Shown: one piece after another, positions 8,273-18,937 of the stretch | How the letters are laid out: each line of letters starts with the position of its first letter | Numbering within the stretch: the first letter of the stretch is position 1 | Assembly: GCA_020161775.1 (NCBI GenBank) | Contig: JAIUOW010000010.1 | Coordinates: forward strand, 62,001 to 126,000 | From: Pseudomonadota bacterium | GTDB taxonomy: Bacteria; Pseudomonadota; Gammaproteobacteria; Burkholderiales; Burkholderiaceae_C | Reading direction: 5' to 3' | Length of the DNA stretch: 64,000 nt | Position numbers and translations under genes: made by a program | The notes under the pieces: generated by a model | Seen by the model: only the letters and a program-made list of their open reading frames with translations | The model's database searches: none | Told to the model about the DNA's origin: nothing

Positions 8273-9379
8273 ATGATCGTCCTGAAGGCAACTCAAGACA
8301 AAGTCCTGGCCGTGCTGCAGTCGGTGGCAGGGATCGTGGAGCGGCGCCACACGCTGCCCATCCTGGCCAACGTGCTGATCCGCAAGACGGGCAATGCGGT
8401 GCAGCTGACCACCAGCGACCTGGAAATCCAGATCCGCACCACGGTGGAGATGGACGGCGACAGCGGCAACTTCACCACCACGGTGGGCGCACGCAAGCTG
8501 ATCGACATTCTGCGCACCATGCCAGCGGACCAGACGGTGAGCCTGGAATCGCAGCAGGCCAAGCTGATCCTCAAGGGCGGCAAGAGCCGCTTCACGCTGC
8601 AGTCCATGCCGGCGGAGGACTTCCCCCTGGTGCAGGAGGCCGCGAGCTTTGGCCCCGTGTTCAGCGTGCCGCAAAAGGTGCTCAAGGACCTGCTGAACCA
8701 GGTGAGCTTTGCGATGGCGGTGCACGACATCCGCTACTACCTCAACGGCATCCTGTTCGTGGCCGAAGGCAAGCAGCTGAGCCTGGTGGCCACCGACGGC
8801 CACCGCCTGGCCTTTGCCGGCGCCACGCTGGACGTGGAGGTGCCGCGCCAGGAGGTGATCCTGCCGCGCAAGACCGTGCTGGAAATGCAGCGCCTGCTGA
8901 GCGACGCCGAAGGCGCGATTGAAATGCAGTTCGCCAGCAACCAGGCCAAGTTCAGCTTTGGCGGCATGGAATTCGTCACCAAGCTGGTCGAGGGCAAGTT
9001 CCCCGACTACAACCGCGTGATCCCCAAGAACCACAAGAACGCCGTGACGCTGGGCCGCGCGCCGCTTTTGGCCAGCCTGCAGCGCACCGCCATCCTGACC
9101 AGCGAGAAGTTCAAGGGCGTGCGCCTGAACATCGAGCCGGGCACGCTGCGCGTAGCCAGCAACAACGCCGAGCAGGAAGAAGCCGTGGACGAGCTGGACA
9201 TCGACTACGGCGGCGACGCCATCGAGATCGGCTTCAACGTGACCTACCTGATCGATGCGCTGGCCAACATGGACCAGGAGATGGTGAAGATCGAACTGGC
9301 CGACGCCAACAGCTCGGCGCTGCTGACCATCCCCGAGAACGCGACCTTCAAATACGTGGTGATGCCGATGCGGATTTGA
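8273..9379 (+). CDS. dnaN: DNA polymerase III beta subunit (sliding clamp)
   Basis: 368 residues, full length for DnaN, from MIVLKATQDKVLAVLQSVAGIVERRHTLPIL to the characteristic C-terminus YVVMPMRI. Three clamp-fold repeats are expected at this length. The protein forms a ring dimer that tethers polymerase III and binds partner proteins at a hydrophobic pocket. A good ribosome-binding site (AAAGAGGA) precedes the ATG. It lies between dnaA and gyrB; there is no recF between dnaN and gyrB. Confidence 0.98.
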   Translation: MIVLKATQDKVLAVLQSVAGIVERRHTLPILANVLIRKTGNAVQLTTSDLEIQIRTTVEMDGDSGNFTTTVGARKLIDILRTMPADQTVSLESQQAKLILKGGKSRFTLQSMPAEDFPLVQEAASFGPVFSVPQKVLKDLLNQVSFAMAVHDIRYYLNGILFVAEGKQLSLVATDGHRLAFAGATLDVEVPRQEVILPRKTVLEMQRLLSDAEGAIEMQFASNQAKFSFGGMEFVTKLVEGKFPDYNRVIPKNHKNAVTLGRAPLLASLQRTAILTSEKFKGVRLNIEPGTLRVASNNAEQEEAVDELDIDYGGDAIEIGFNVTYLIDALANMDQEMVKIELADANSSALLTIPENATFKYVVMPMRI

Positions 9380-9386
9380 CGCGCGC

Positions 9387-12126
<2,740 letters not shown>

Positions 12127-12132
12127 GAGGTA

Positions 12133-12450
12133 GTGGAAGTCGCGTTTGCAAGTAAAAAACTGCGGCAGCTCTGCGAGGTAGCTGCCTCGGCTGAACTTGC
12201 GCTCGGGGCTGAGCGGGCGCGGGAACTCCGAGCGAGGTTGTCCGATCTTGAGGCAGCACATGCAGCTGATGACATCCCTGTTGGTAGTCCAAACCTAACG
12301 GTTGAGGAAAACAGATCAACTTTTACTCTTCAACTCGTGCCAGGAACGGCGTTAGTCTTCAATGCATTGGGCACAGGTAGTCGGCCTCCTCAAAAGCTAC
12401 GTGACGTGAAGAGAGTGATTCTGGAAAGAATCGAGGGTAGTAATGAATAG
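12133..12450 (+). CDS. HigB/RelE-like toxin of a toxin-antitoxin pair
   Basis: 105 residues from a GTG 6 bp after the gyrB stop; the ribosome-binding site GAGAGG overlaps the gyrB stop codon. The pattern (EVAFASKKLRQLCE, then RARLSDLEAA, a beta-rich centre ending PGTALVFNA, and a terminal VKRVILERIE) resembles HigB/RelE-type 'killer' toxins that act as ribosome-dependent mRNA interferases. It overlaps the downstream XRE/ImmA gene by 8 bp, the usual toxin-then-partner order of higBA. Base composition is clearly AT-richer than gyrB, suggesting acquisition. The catalytic residues are not certain. Confidence 0.7.
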   Translation: MEVAFASKKLRQLCEVAASAELALGAERARELRARLSDLEAAHAADDIPVGSPNLTVEENRSTFTLQLVPGTALVFNALGTGSRPPQKLRDVKRVILERIEGSNE

Positions 12451-13540
12451 CCAACGCGCTGATTGGATTTCGACTCCTGGAGAGTCGATTGGTGCGTTGT
12501 TACGCGAGCGCAAGATAAGCGCCAGCGAACTTACCTCTCTTCTTAAAATTGAGGCTGAAAGAACGCTTAAGTTGCTAACAGGGCAGCAACCGATAGATGT
12601 CGAACTTGCTGAACGGTTGGAGGTTTCCCTTGGGGGAACGAAGGAGTTCTGGCTCCGTAGAGAAGCAATATATCGTCGGTCCGTTGAGGAGGCTTCTTCG
12701 CATGAAATGGAAGGCGATGCTTGGATAGAGGGGCTTGCGTATAAAGAACTTTGCGACTGGGGATGGTTATCTCATGGTCGTGGTCGGCAGGAACGTATCA
12801 GCGCCCTATTTGGTTTCTTTGGGGTAAGCAAGATCAGTGAATGGGAACGACGGTACGGAGCTTTGCTAAAGCAGGCAAGATTTAGGGCTCATGGGATCGC
12901 CAACACTAAGGCTCTTGCGTTGACTTGTTGGCTGCGAAGAGGCGAACTAATTGCTCAAACGTTCGATCTGAAATCGTGGGATGCGCCGATACTTCGGCAA
13001 ATGATTTCCAGAATGCGAGAACTAACTCGTGAGCACGATGCGGACGTTTTTTTGCCGGCTCTTCAAGCGATGTGCTCCGAAGCGGGAGTCGCTCTAGTTG
13101 TAGCACGGGCCCCGGCTGGATCCAAGGTAAGTGGAGCGGTATTCAGCCTGCCTAACGGCAAGCCCGTCATCCTTTTGAGTTTTCGTTACAGGACAGATGA
13201 CCAGTTCTGGTTTTCATTCTTTCATGAGGTCGGGCACTTGATCTTGCATGGCCCTGAGCGCATGTTTCTTGAGGGTGATGAAGTGACCGAAACGGCGGTG
13301 GAAGAAGGGGAAGCCAACGAGTTTGCAGAAGAAGTGTTGGTACCCACGTATTTTCGGCAAGCTCTGGCAGAAAGTAGGCCCTCGAAGCCGCAAGAGTTTT
13401 TGAGACTGGCAAAGATGATCGGCGTATCGCCGGGAGTTCTAATTGGCCAACTTCAACACATGGGGATCGTCTCTTCGAGTCACTTCAATCGCTATAAGAA
13501 GCGCTACGAGTGGGTTGAAAATATGCAGGGTTCTGACTAG
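12443..13540 (+). CDS. XRE-type helix-turn-helix / ImmA-IrrE metallopeptidase fusion (HigA-like partner)
   Basis: 365 residues. The N-terminal part (about 10-65) is a HigA-like helix-turn-helix (SIGALLRERKISASELTSLL, then VELAERLEVSLGG). The C-terminal part is an ImmA/IrrE-type zinc peptidase with HEVGH at residues 261-265 and a downstream EANEFAEEVLVP supplying the third ligand. Such fusions serve as antitoxins or regulators removed by proteolysis. A ribosome-binding site (GAGGGTAG) lies before the ATG inside the toxin gene, so the two are coupled. It converges on the next gene, the two stops sharing one CTAG. Confidence 0.8.
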   Translation: MNSQRADWISTPGESIGALLRERKISASELTSLLKIEAERTLKLLTGQQPIDVELAERLEVSLGGTKEFWLRREAIYRRSVEEASSHEMEGDAWIEGLAYKELCDWGWLSHGRGRQERISALFGFFGVSKISEWERRYGALLKQARFRAHGIANTKALALTCWLRRGELIAQTFDLKSWDAPILRQMISRMRELTREHDADVFLPALQAMCSEAGVALVVARAPAGSKVSGAVFSLPNGKPVILLSFRYRTDDQFWFSFFHEVGHLILHGPERMFLEGDEVTETAVEEGEANEFAEEVLVPTYFRQALAESRPSKPQEFLRLAKMIGVSPGVLIGQLQHMGIVSSSHFNRYKKRYEWVENMQGSD

Positions 13541-14463
13541 CCTCTAAATGCAACATAAGAGTCAGGGCTTTTTTGCCAGTTGCATAAGGCATCTTCTATT
13601 GCTTGCATACCAATCCCTAGGAATTGGTCTAATTCAATTAGTAGATTGTCTAGCGTAGTGGTCGCATATTCCTGTCCCAAGAGCAGTGTTCCACCAGCCT
13701 TGGGACCTGTAGCACCTTGCATGTATGTTGAGCCCGGCTCAATTTGGGCGAGTCCTAGCTTTCCAAGGATTGTCAGATAGTCGAATCGTGCCAAGCGGCC
13801 GAATGATGCCACGGTCATTTCGCGATAGAGGAGGTCAAAAGCCCTTCGAGGACTCCCTTCTGCTCGTTGTAAAGAATCAGAAATCAATCCAGCATGGCCT
13901 CGGGTCGGATCAACCCATTTAACATATGTCTCGAAGGCTGAGCCTGTTCCCGCTTCCGAGTAAGCATCCAAGCTTTGGTATTTTCTGTGGTTGCTGAAGC
14001 CCCCGGCGACGCCGGGGCGCCGTAGGCGATCAATGTTTTGATCTAGCCACTCCCTGAATTGACGCGGCTGTTGGGCGACTCTGTTCCAGGTCCAATAGGG
14101 TTGATCTCCAAATGCCCCATAAATTTCTTTCGCATATCGCCAACCACCTTTAGCATTCTTTCCGAAATGGACGGCATAGAACGCCATCCAGCACGCCTCA
14201 TCTAATTGACCTTGATCTCGATATAGCAGCGCCGCTTTCACGGGGTCGAAGAAAAGGGAGCTTGGCGCAGACCGCTCTGGAGAAATGGGGCGATTTTGTA
14301 TTACTCGGTAGTACCGGATTCTTCGTTCACTTTCGACCAACTGTTCGAGTAAGCAGTTTCGACGTTGCAACGTAGCGATGCCCGGGAGTTGATGGACTGT
14401 TGCTCCAAAAGAATCAAGAGCGGCGCTGAGGCGCATCGCGAGTTCGACATCACCAGGTCTCAT
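13537..14463 (-). CDS. Protein resembling the alpha-glutamyl/putrescinyl-thymine pyrophosphorylase-like helical family
   Basis: 308 residues, probably all-helical in its C-terminal two thirds. Recognisable segments are FSNHRKY (156-162), TYVKWV (179-184), FGRLARFDYL (221-230) and IEPGSTYMQGATGP (241-254). From memory these match the family Pfam names aGPT-Pplase clade 3, related to the helical part of phage 5-hydroxymethyl-dU DNA kinases; this was not verified. Its ATG overlaps the stop of the upstream thymidylate-synthase-family gene by one base (TAATG), so the two are made together. That pairing supports a role in modified nucleotides or bases. The substrate and reaction are unknown. Confidence 0.6.
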   Translation of the reverse strand: MRPGDVELAMRLSAALDSFGATVHQLPGIATLQRRNCLLEQLVESERRIRYYRVIQNRPISPERSAPSSLFFDPVKAALLYRDQGQLDEACWMAFYAVHFGKNAKGGWRYAKEIYGAFGDQPYWTWNRVAQQPRQFREWLDQNIDRLRRPGVAGGFSNHRKYQSLDAYSEAGTGSAFETYVKWVDPTRGHAGLISDSLQRAEGSPRRAFDLLYREMTVASFGRLARFDYLTILGKLGLAQIEPGSTYMQGATGPKAGGTLLLGQEYATTTLDNLLIELDQFLGIGMQAIEDALCNWQKSPDSYVAFRG

Positions 14464-15455
14464 TAGTTGGCCTTTGCAGCAAGAAGATCGAATTGCGGGG
14501 ACTGCGTTGATTTCACAGGACGCCTTAGCCTTTTCTCGACATACAAGTTATAGAACTTCTCTTTCATCTGGCGCTTTACCGCTGCGATCTCTCGAGTTTT
14601 CTTATTCTTGCCTAGAGAAAAGACCTTTAATAAACGGACAAGATCGCCCCAGTAGTCAGGCAAATCCTCCAAATCGTAGTCGCTTCCCTGGCGAAATTTC
14701 TCTTCGGCCTCTAACAGGCGGACCATGTACTTCCACGGGTCTCCGGAAGGCATTTTTGGCATAGCTGTCGTTGATTGCCATCCTTCTTGCAGATAGCTTT
14801 TTGCACTTGCCACATCGTCGCGGTAGAGGTGAAGACTTCCGACAACATGCTTGTAGGAGCCAATTTCAGCATTGACAGACCTGGCAATTAGCTCCTGAAG
14901 CATGGTGAATGAGAAGATGTCATGAGGTAACCCTTTGAAGGCATCGTTTGACCGCATATAGACAATCATATGAAGTCTTCTTTTTCGAAGAACGACCTGA
15001 AGTACACACGTGCAAGGGATTTCTTGGGCTCCTGATTGCAAGTCTTCAGCGGAAAACAGTTCGATCACCGCCCGCCGGGAATTTGGGCTAGAGCGCAGTC
15101 GTTCGACGACGTTAATGATCTGATTTACCCCCCGCATCCCGAACAAGCGAGGTCCATACGCGCCATATAAAGTGCCGTCTTTTTCGGCGTCTTGTTCGTA
15201 TTTGGGCAGGTAGTAGCTGATAACGGAAAGCTCATTGCTGCCTCGCATATACCAAAGAAACTCGCCAAGACAACTAAAGATTTTCCCCCGCATCTCTGTT
15301 CGACTTAGACGGGCTCGTGGATTTGTAAGACGTAGCATCACTCCCGTAATCTCGAGGGAGTCGCCTCGCGTTGGTGTTACCCAGTTCTTAGCGTCTAAAA
15401 GAGTAGAAAAGACACGTCGAAATAAGTCGTCGACTGTAGTCGCCGAGAAGTACAT
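14463..15455 (-). CDS. Thymidylate-synthase-family enzyme, probable deoxynucleotide (hydroxy)methylase
   Basis: 330 residues with a clear thymidylate synthase core. Visible are GEFLWYMRGSNEL (64-76), YGAYGPRLFG (97-106), the catalytic-Cys region IPCTCVLQ (Cys148), RSNDAFKGLPHDIF (168-181) and GSLHLY (206-211). Where Escherichia coli ThyA has Asn177, the residue that selects dUMP, this protein has Asp179, as in T4 dCMP hydroxymethylase. The His after the catalytic Cys is replaced by Thr149. A dCMP-type substrate is therefore inferred. It is not the housekeeping ThyA type. A ribosome-binding site (GAGGGG) precedes the ATG. The gene is AT-rich relative to its surroundings and is first in a two-gene operon. 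Confidence 0.8.
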   Translation of the reverse strand: MYFSATTVDDLFRRVFSTLLDAKNWVTPTRGDSLEITGVMLRLTNPRARLSRTEMRGKIFSCLGEFLWYMRGSNELSVISYYLPKYEQDAEKDGTLYGAYGPRLFGMRGVNQIINVVERLRSSPNSRRAVIELFSAEDLQSGAQEIPCTCVLQVVLRKRRLHMIVYMRSNDAFKGLPHDIFSFTMLQELIARSVNAEIGSYKHVVGSLHLYRDDVASAKSYLQEGWQSTTAMPKMPSGDPWKYMVRLLEAEEKFRQGSDYDLEDLPDYWGDLVRLLKVFSLGKNKKTREIAAVKRQMKEKFYNLYVEKRLRRPVKSTQSPQFDLLAAKAN

Positions 15456-15612
15456 GCAGCCCCCTCACTCTCTTTTGAAATTTGAGAGCTATGGGCAGGA
15501 TGCCCAAGATGCAGTAATGATGCAAGCCTATTAACGCCAAGCTGTGGTGCTGCGTCCGGCCGACACAGCATTTCGGGTTACCGTGAGCACGGGCGTCGTT
15601 GATACGTGTAGC

Positions 15613-15912
15613 TCACCCTTTCTTCGCCGCCCCCACCAACGCCGAAGCCGCCTCCACCTCTGCCGCCAGCGCCACATTCAGTATGCGCAGCAGGCTGGCC
15701 AGGCGGCGGCGGTCCAGGGGGTCCGCCGGCGCGGTGCCCCGCGTGTCCAGCAGCTGTTGCACCAGCTCATAGGCGTGCTGCACTTCGCGGATGTTGGCGA
15801 TCTGGTCGGGCAGGTCCAGCGTCAGCACGCTGAGCAGGATGGCCTGGCTGGGCTGGTGGTGGGCGGTGGCGTGGCCGGCGGCCGGGGCCATGGCGTCAAG
15901 CGGGTGCGACAT
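15613..15912 (-). CDS. Small hypothetical helical protein
   Basis: 99 residues from the ATG at 15912, which has a strong ribosome-binding site (AGGGAGGA) 7-8 bp upstream; a longer in-frame extension lacks this support. The protein has a His-rich start (MSHPLDAMAPAAGHATAHH) and then predicted amphipathic helices. No signal peptide or known motif was seen. The roughly 190 bp upstream on the same strand hold several perfect hairpins (see 15967-16097). Function unknown. Confidence 0.6.
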   Translation of the reverse strand: MSHPLDAMAPAAGHATAHHQPSQAILLSVLTLDLPDQIANIREVQHAYELVQQLLDTRGTAPADPLDRRRLASLLRILNVALAAEVEAASALVGAAKKG

Positions 15913-15966
15913 GTGGGTTCCTCCCTGGTGTCGTTGGCTGTTGCCGCCGCGCAAATGATGGCGGCG

Positions 15967-16097
15967 ACCCGAACGGGTTGGCGAACCGGGACTCCTCGCG
16001 GAAACCGGCAGGCCCTCGCGGGCCTCCCATCCGGGCCGCCTTAAAGGGGGCACGAATGCGAAGGCCGCTGAGAGAACTCGCGGTCATCAGCGGCCTT
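15967..16097 (-). promoter_or_regulatory. Hairpin-rich leader upstream of the 15613-15912 gene
   Basis: Read toward the small gene at 15912, three inverted repeats lie in sequence. The first is AAGGCCGCTGA (16061-16071) with TCAGCGGCCTT (16087-16097). The second is AGGCCC-TCGC-GGGCCT (16010-16025). The third is ACCCG-AA-CGGGT (15967-15978). I do not recognise a known riboswitch class. The stem at 16061-16097 could also be a terminator for either strand, though no U-run follows. Confidence 0.35.
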
Positions 16098-16194
16098 GAA
16101 GCCGCGAAGAGTCAATGGGTCGCCAAACCCCGCTTACCTTTTTCGTAAGCTGGGGCGACTCTACCCGCTCCCCCGTCCGTGGACAATCCCCCCC

Positions 16195-16620
16195 ATGCAC
16201 ATAGAAGCCCTGCGCCTGTCCCCCGGTGACGATCTGCGTCTGGCGCTTCAGGCGGCCTGGGCCGGGCTGTCCACCGCGCACGGCGTGCAGGCGAGCTGTG
16301 TGGTGTCTGCCGTGGGCAGCCTGCACGATGCGGTGCTGCGCTTTGCCGCCGGGGCGGGCGGCACGCGCATCAGCGGGCCGCTGGAGCTGCTGACGCTGTC
16401 GGGCACGTTCAGCGCCCAAGGGCCGCACCTGCACGCCAGCGTGTCGCGCGCAGACGGCTCGGTGTGTGGCGGCCACCTGTTGCCCGGCTGCACCGTGCGC
16501 ACCACGGCCGAGGTGGTGCTGGCCCTGCTGCCGGGCTGGCAGTTCAGCCGCCAGCTGGATGCGGCCACGGGGTTTGCGGAGCTGGTGGTGGGGCGCGTGC
16601 CTGGGGTGGACATGCCATGA
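16195..16620 (+). CDS. PPC/DUF296 domain protein
   Basis: 141 residues from the ATG at 16195, essentially one PPC (DUF296) domain. Typical features are an N-terminal strand with RLSPGDDLR, GSLHDAVLRFA, the conserved GPHLHASVSRADG and GGHLLPGCTVRTTAEV with its Gly-Gly-His. In plants this fold occurs in AT-hook proteins; in bacteria it stands alone and its role is unclear. Its stop overlaps the ATG of the exonuclease gene (ATGA), so the two are translationally coupled. Confidence 0.85.
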   Translation: MHIEALRLSPGDDLRLALQAAWAGLSTAHGVQASCVVSAVGSLHDAVLRFAAGAGGTRISGPLELLTLSGTFSAQGPHLHASVSRADGSVCGGHLLPGCTVRTTAEVVLALLPGWQFSRQLDAATGFAELVVGRVPGVDMP

Positions 16621-17255
16621 CCGGCCCCATCGCCGTCATCGACTTCGAAACCACCGGCCTGTCGCCCGCCCAGGGCGACCGCGCCACCGAGGTTGCCGTG
16701 GTGCTGGTGCAGGGCGGGCGGGTGGTGGACAGGTTCCAGAGCCTGATGAATGCGGGCGTGCGCATCTCGTCCTTCATCGAGTCGTTCACCGGCATCAGCA
16801 ATGCCATGGTGGCCGCCGCGCCGCCGGCCGCGCAGGTGATGGCGGAGGCCGCGCGCTTTGTGGGCAGCGCGCCGCTGGTGGCGCACAACGCCGGGTTTGA
16901 CCGCCGCTTCTGGCAGGCCGAGCTGGCCCGCCTGGGGCCCGATGCGCCGGCCGCGCACAACCCTTTTGCCTGCACCATGCTGCTGTCGCGCCGGCTGTAC
17001 CCGCAGGCGCCGGGCCACAAGCTGGGCACGCTGGCGGCGTTCCATGCGCTGCCCGCGGCTGGCCGCGCCCACCGGGCGCTGGCCGATGCCGAGGTGGCTG
17101 CCGCGCTGCTCGCGCGCATCCAGGCCGACCTGTGCAGCCGCTTTGGCCTGGCCGCGGCCAGCCACAGCCTGCTGATGGCGGTGCAGGCCTGCCAGCGCCA
17201 TGCGCTGGATGCGGCGGTGCGCCGGCATCTGGGCACGCCCAGTGTGGCGGCTTAG
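16617..17255 (+). CDS. DnaQ-like 3'-5' exonuclease (DEDDh)
   Basis: 212 residues from the ATG at 16617. The three exonuclease motifs are present: ExoI VIDFETTGLSP (Asp, Glu), ExoII AHNAGFDRRF (Asp) and ExoIII HRALADAEV (His, Asp). This is the DnaQ/epsilon superfamily. It is not obviously the polymerase III epsilon subunit, since it is short and lacks a polymerase-binding tail; a repair or RNA-trimming role is possible. Start choice: the frame is open upstream, but homology begins at this ATG, which overlaps the DUF296 stop. Confidence 0.85.
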   Translation: MTGPIAVIDFETTGLSPAQGDRATEVAVVLVQGGRVVDRFQSLMNAGVRISSFIESFTGISNAMVAAAPPAAQVMAEAARFVGSAPLVAHNAGFDRRFWQAELARLGPDAPAAHNPFACTMLLSRRLYPQAPGHKLGTLAAFHALPAAGRAHRALADAEVAAALLARIQADLCSRFGLAAASHSLLMAVQACQRHALDAAVRRHLGTPSVAA

Positions 17256-17321
17256 GGGCTTTGGTCGCTGGTGGGCCGTTGCCCGCCCATAATCGGCCCA
17301 CACTTTGCAGGAGCGCGGGCC

Positions 17322-17900
17322 ATGGGCATGTTGATTCTGGGGTTGGTGATTTTTCTGGGCGTGCATTCGGTGCGTATCGTGGCCGATGGCTGGCGCACGC
17401 AGTTCATCGCGCAGCGCGGCGCGCTCGCGTGGAAGGGTTTGTATTCGCTGCTGTCCATCGCCGGTTTTGCGCTGCTGGTGTGGGGCTATGGCCTGGCGCG
17501 CCAGCAGCCCGTGATGCTGTGGGTGCCGCCCCTGGGCATGCGCCACGCGGCGTCGCTGCTGACGCTGGTTTCATTTGTGCTGCTGGCCGCCACCTATGTG
17601 CCGCGCAACAGCATCAAGGCCAGACTGCACCACCCCATGGTGCTGGCCGTGAAGGTCTGGGCGCTGGGCCACCTGCTGGCCAATGGCTCGCTGGCCGATG
17701 TGCTGCTGTTTGGCAGCTTCTTGCTGTGGGCCGTGTTCAGCTTCAAGGCCGCCCGCGCGCGTGACCGCGCCGCCGGCATCAACTACCCGGCGGGCTCGCT
17801 GGCTGGTACCGGCATCACCGTGGTGGTGGGCGTGGCCGCGTGGCTGGGTTTTGCGCTGTGGGCGCATGGGGTGCTGATCGGGGTACGGCCGTTTGGGTGA
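17322..17900 (+). CDS. NnrU family integral membrane protein
   Basis: 192 residues with five or six predicted membrane helices and the family features GVHSVRI near the start, ATYVPRNSIKARLHHPM and a Gly/His-containing loop. NnrU was first linked to nitrite and nitric oxide reduction in alpha-proteobacteria, but relatives occur widely without denitrification. A ribosome-binding site CAGGAG (17308-17313) supports the ATG at 17322. No denitrification genes lie nearby, so its role here is open. Confidence 0.85.
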   Translation: MGMLILGLVIFLGVHSVRIVADGWRTQFIAQRGALAWKGLYSLLSIAGFALLVWGYGLARQQPVMLWVPPLGMRHAASLLTLVSFVLLAATYVPRNSIKARLHHPMVLAVKVWALGHLLANGSLADVLLFGSFLLWAVFSFKAARARDRAAGINYPAGSLAGTGITVVVGVAAWLGFALWAHGVLIGVRPFG

Positions 17901-17922
17901 TGCACAGGGTTGAAAGGCTTCC

Positions 17923-18885
17923 ATGAAACTGCTCCTGCGTTCCCTCGCGCTGCTGGCCGGCGCCGTCGTGTTCTTTGCCCTGGTGGGCGTATTTCTGACC
18001 TGGGCGCCCGACCGTCCGGTGGACGGGCTGAAGGCCCGCTGGGCCCAGCCGCCGTCGCAGTTCCTGGCCGTGCAGGGCATGCAGGTGCATGTGCGCGACG
18101 AGGGCCCGCGCGATGATGTGCTGCCTGTCGTGCTGCTGCATGGCACATCGGCCAGCCTGCACACCTGGCAGGGTTGGGCCGGCACGCTGAAGGCCCAGCG
18201 CCGCGTGATCCGGTTTGACATGCCCGGCTTTGGCCTGACTGGCCCGCACCCGCAGGACGACTATTCCATGGCTGCCTATGTGCGCTTTGTGGCGGGCGTG
18301 CTGGACCAGCTGGGCGTGCAGCGCTTTGTGCTGGCCGGCAATTCGCTGGGCGGCCAGGTGGCGTGGGAATTTGCCCATGCCCAGCCGCAGCGCGTGCATC
18401 AGCTGGTGCTGGTGGACGCTGCCGGCTATGCCATGGCGCCCAGGGCCGTGCCGCTGGGCTTTCGCATTGCGCGCGTGGAGGCGCTGCGCCCGCTGGTGCG
18501 CAACACCCTGCCGCGCGGCATGGTCGAGCAAAGCGTGCGCAGCGTCTATGGCGACCCGTCGCGCGTGACGCCGGACCTGGTGGACCATTACTACGACATG
18601 GCGCAGCGCGCCGGCAACCGCCGCGCCCTGGGCCTGCGGGTGGACCAGGTCGTGCGCGAGCAGGCCCAGGCCGACGCGGCGGCCGCACGCATTGCGTCGC
18701 TGAAGGTGCCCACGCTGATCCTGTGGGGCGGGCGTGATGCGCTGATCCCGCCCGACAGCGCGCAGCGCTTTGCGCGCGACATTGCAGGCAGCAAGCTGGT
18801 GATGTTCGACGACCTGGGCCACGTGCCCCATGAGGAAGCACCGGCGCGGACGCTGGCGCCGGTGCTGGCGTTCATTGCGCGCTGA
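17923..18885 (+). CDS. Alpha/beta hydrolase
   Basis: 320 residues. An N-terminal membrane anchor or uncleaved signal (about residues 1-27) precedes a standard alpha/beta-hydrolase fold. Visible are the oxyanion region LLHGTSASLHTW, the nucleophile elbow GNSLGGQ, the acid in ILWGGRDALIP and the catalytic His in LGHVPHEE. It probably hydrolyses an ester or C-C bond on the periplasmic or membrane side. The substrate cannot be told. It sits 22 bp after the NnrU gene. Confidence 0.85.
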   Translation: MKLLLRSLALLAGAVVFFALVGVFLTWAPDRPVDGLKARWAQPPSQFLAVQGMQVHVRDEGPRDDVLPVVLLHGTSASLHTWQGWAGTLKAQRRVIRFDMPGFGLTGPHPQDDYSMAAYVRFVAGVLDQLGVQRFVLAGNSLGGQVAWEFAHAQPQRVHQLVLVDAAGYAMAPRAVPLGFRIARVEALRPLVRNTLPRGMVEQSVRSVYGDPSRVTPDLVDHYYDMAQRAGNRRALGLRVDQVVREQAQADAAAARIASLKVPTLILWGGRDALIPPDSAQRFARDIAGSKLVMFDDLGHVPHEEAPARTLAPVLAFIAR

Positions 18886-18906
18886 GGGCAGTGCAGGCAG
18901 CCGGCC

Positions 18907-18932
18907 TATAATTCCTTACCTGACGTAAGGAG
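18907..18932 (+). promoter_or_regulatory. VapBC promoter -10, operator and ribosome-binding site
   Basis: A perfect -10 TATAAT (18907-18912) is followed by a perfect inverted repeat CCTTAC-N5-GTAAGG (18914-18930). The right arm of the repeat overlaps the ribosome-binding site AAGGAG (18927-18932). A palindrome at the transcription start of an AbrB-type antitoxin gene is the expected autorepression operator. The -35 element is weak. Confidence 0.65.
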
Positions 18933-18937
18933 CTTGT

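Noticed and set aside
12127..15540. A prophage carrying the TS-like gene
   Set aside because: No integrase, structural, lysis or repressor genes flank it, and no attachment-site repeats were seen; only four cellular-type accessory genes are present.
15913..16053. Longer version of the small protein ending at 15613
   Set aside because: The extension is Arg/Pro/Gly-rich and spans hairpins; the internal ATG at 15912 has a strong ribosome-binding site.
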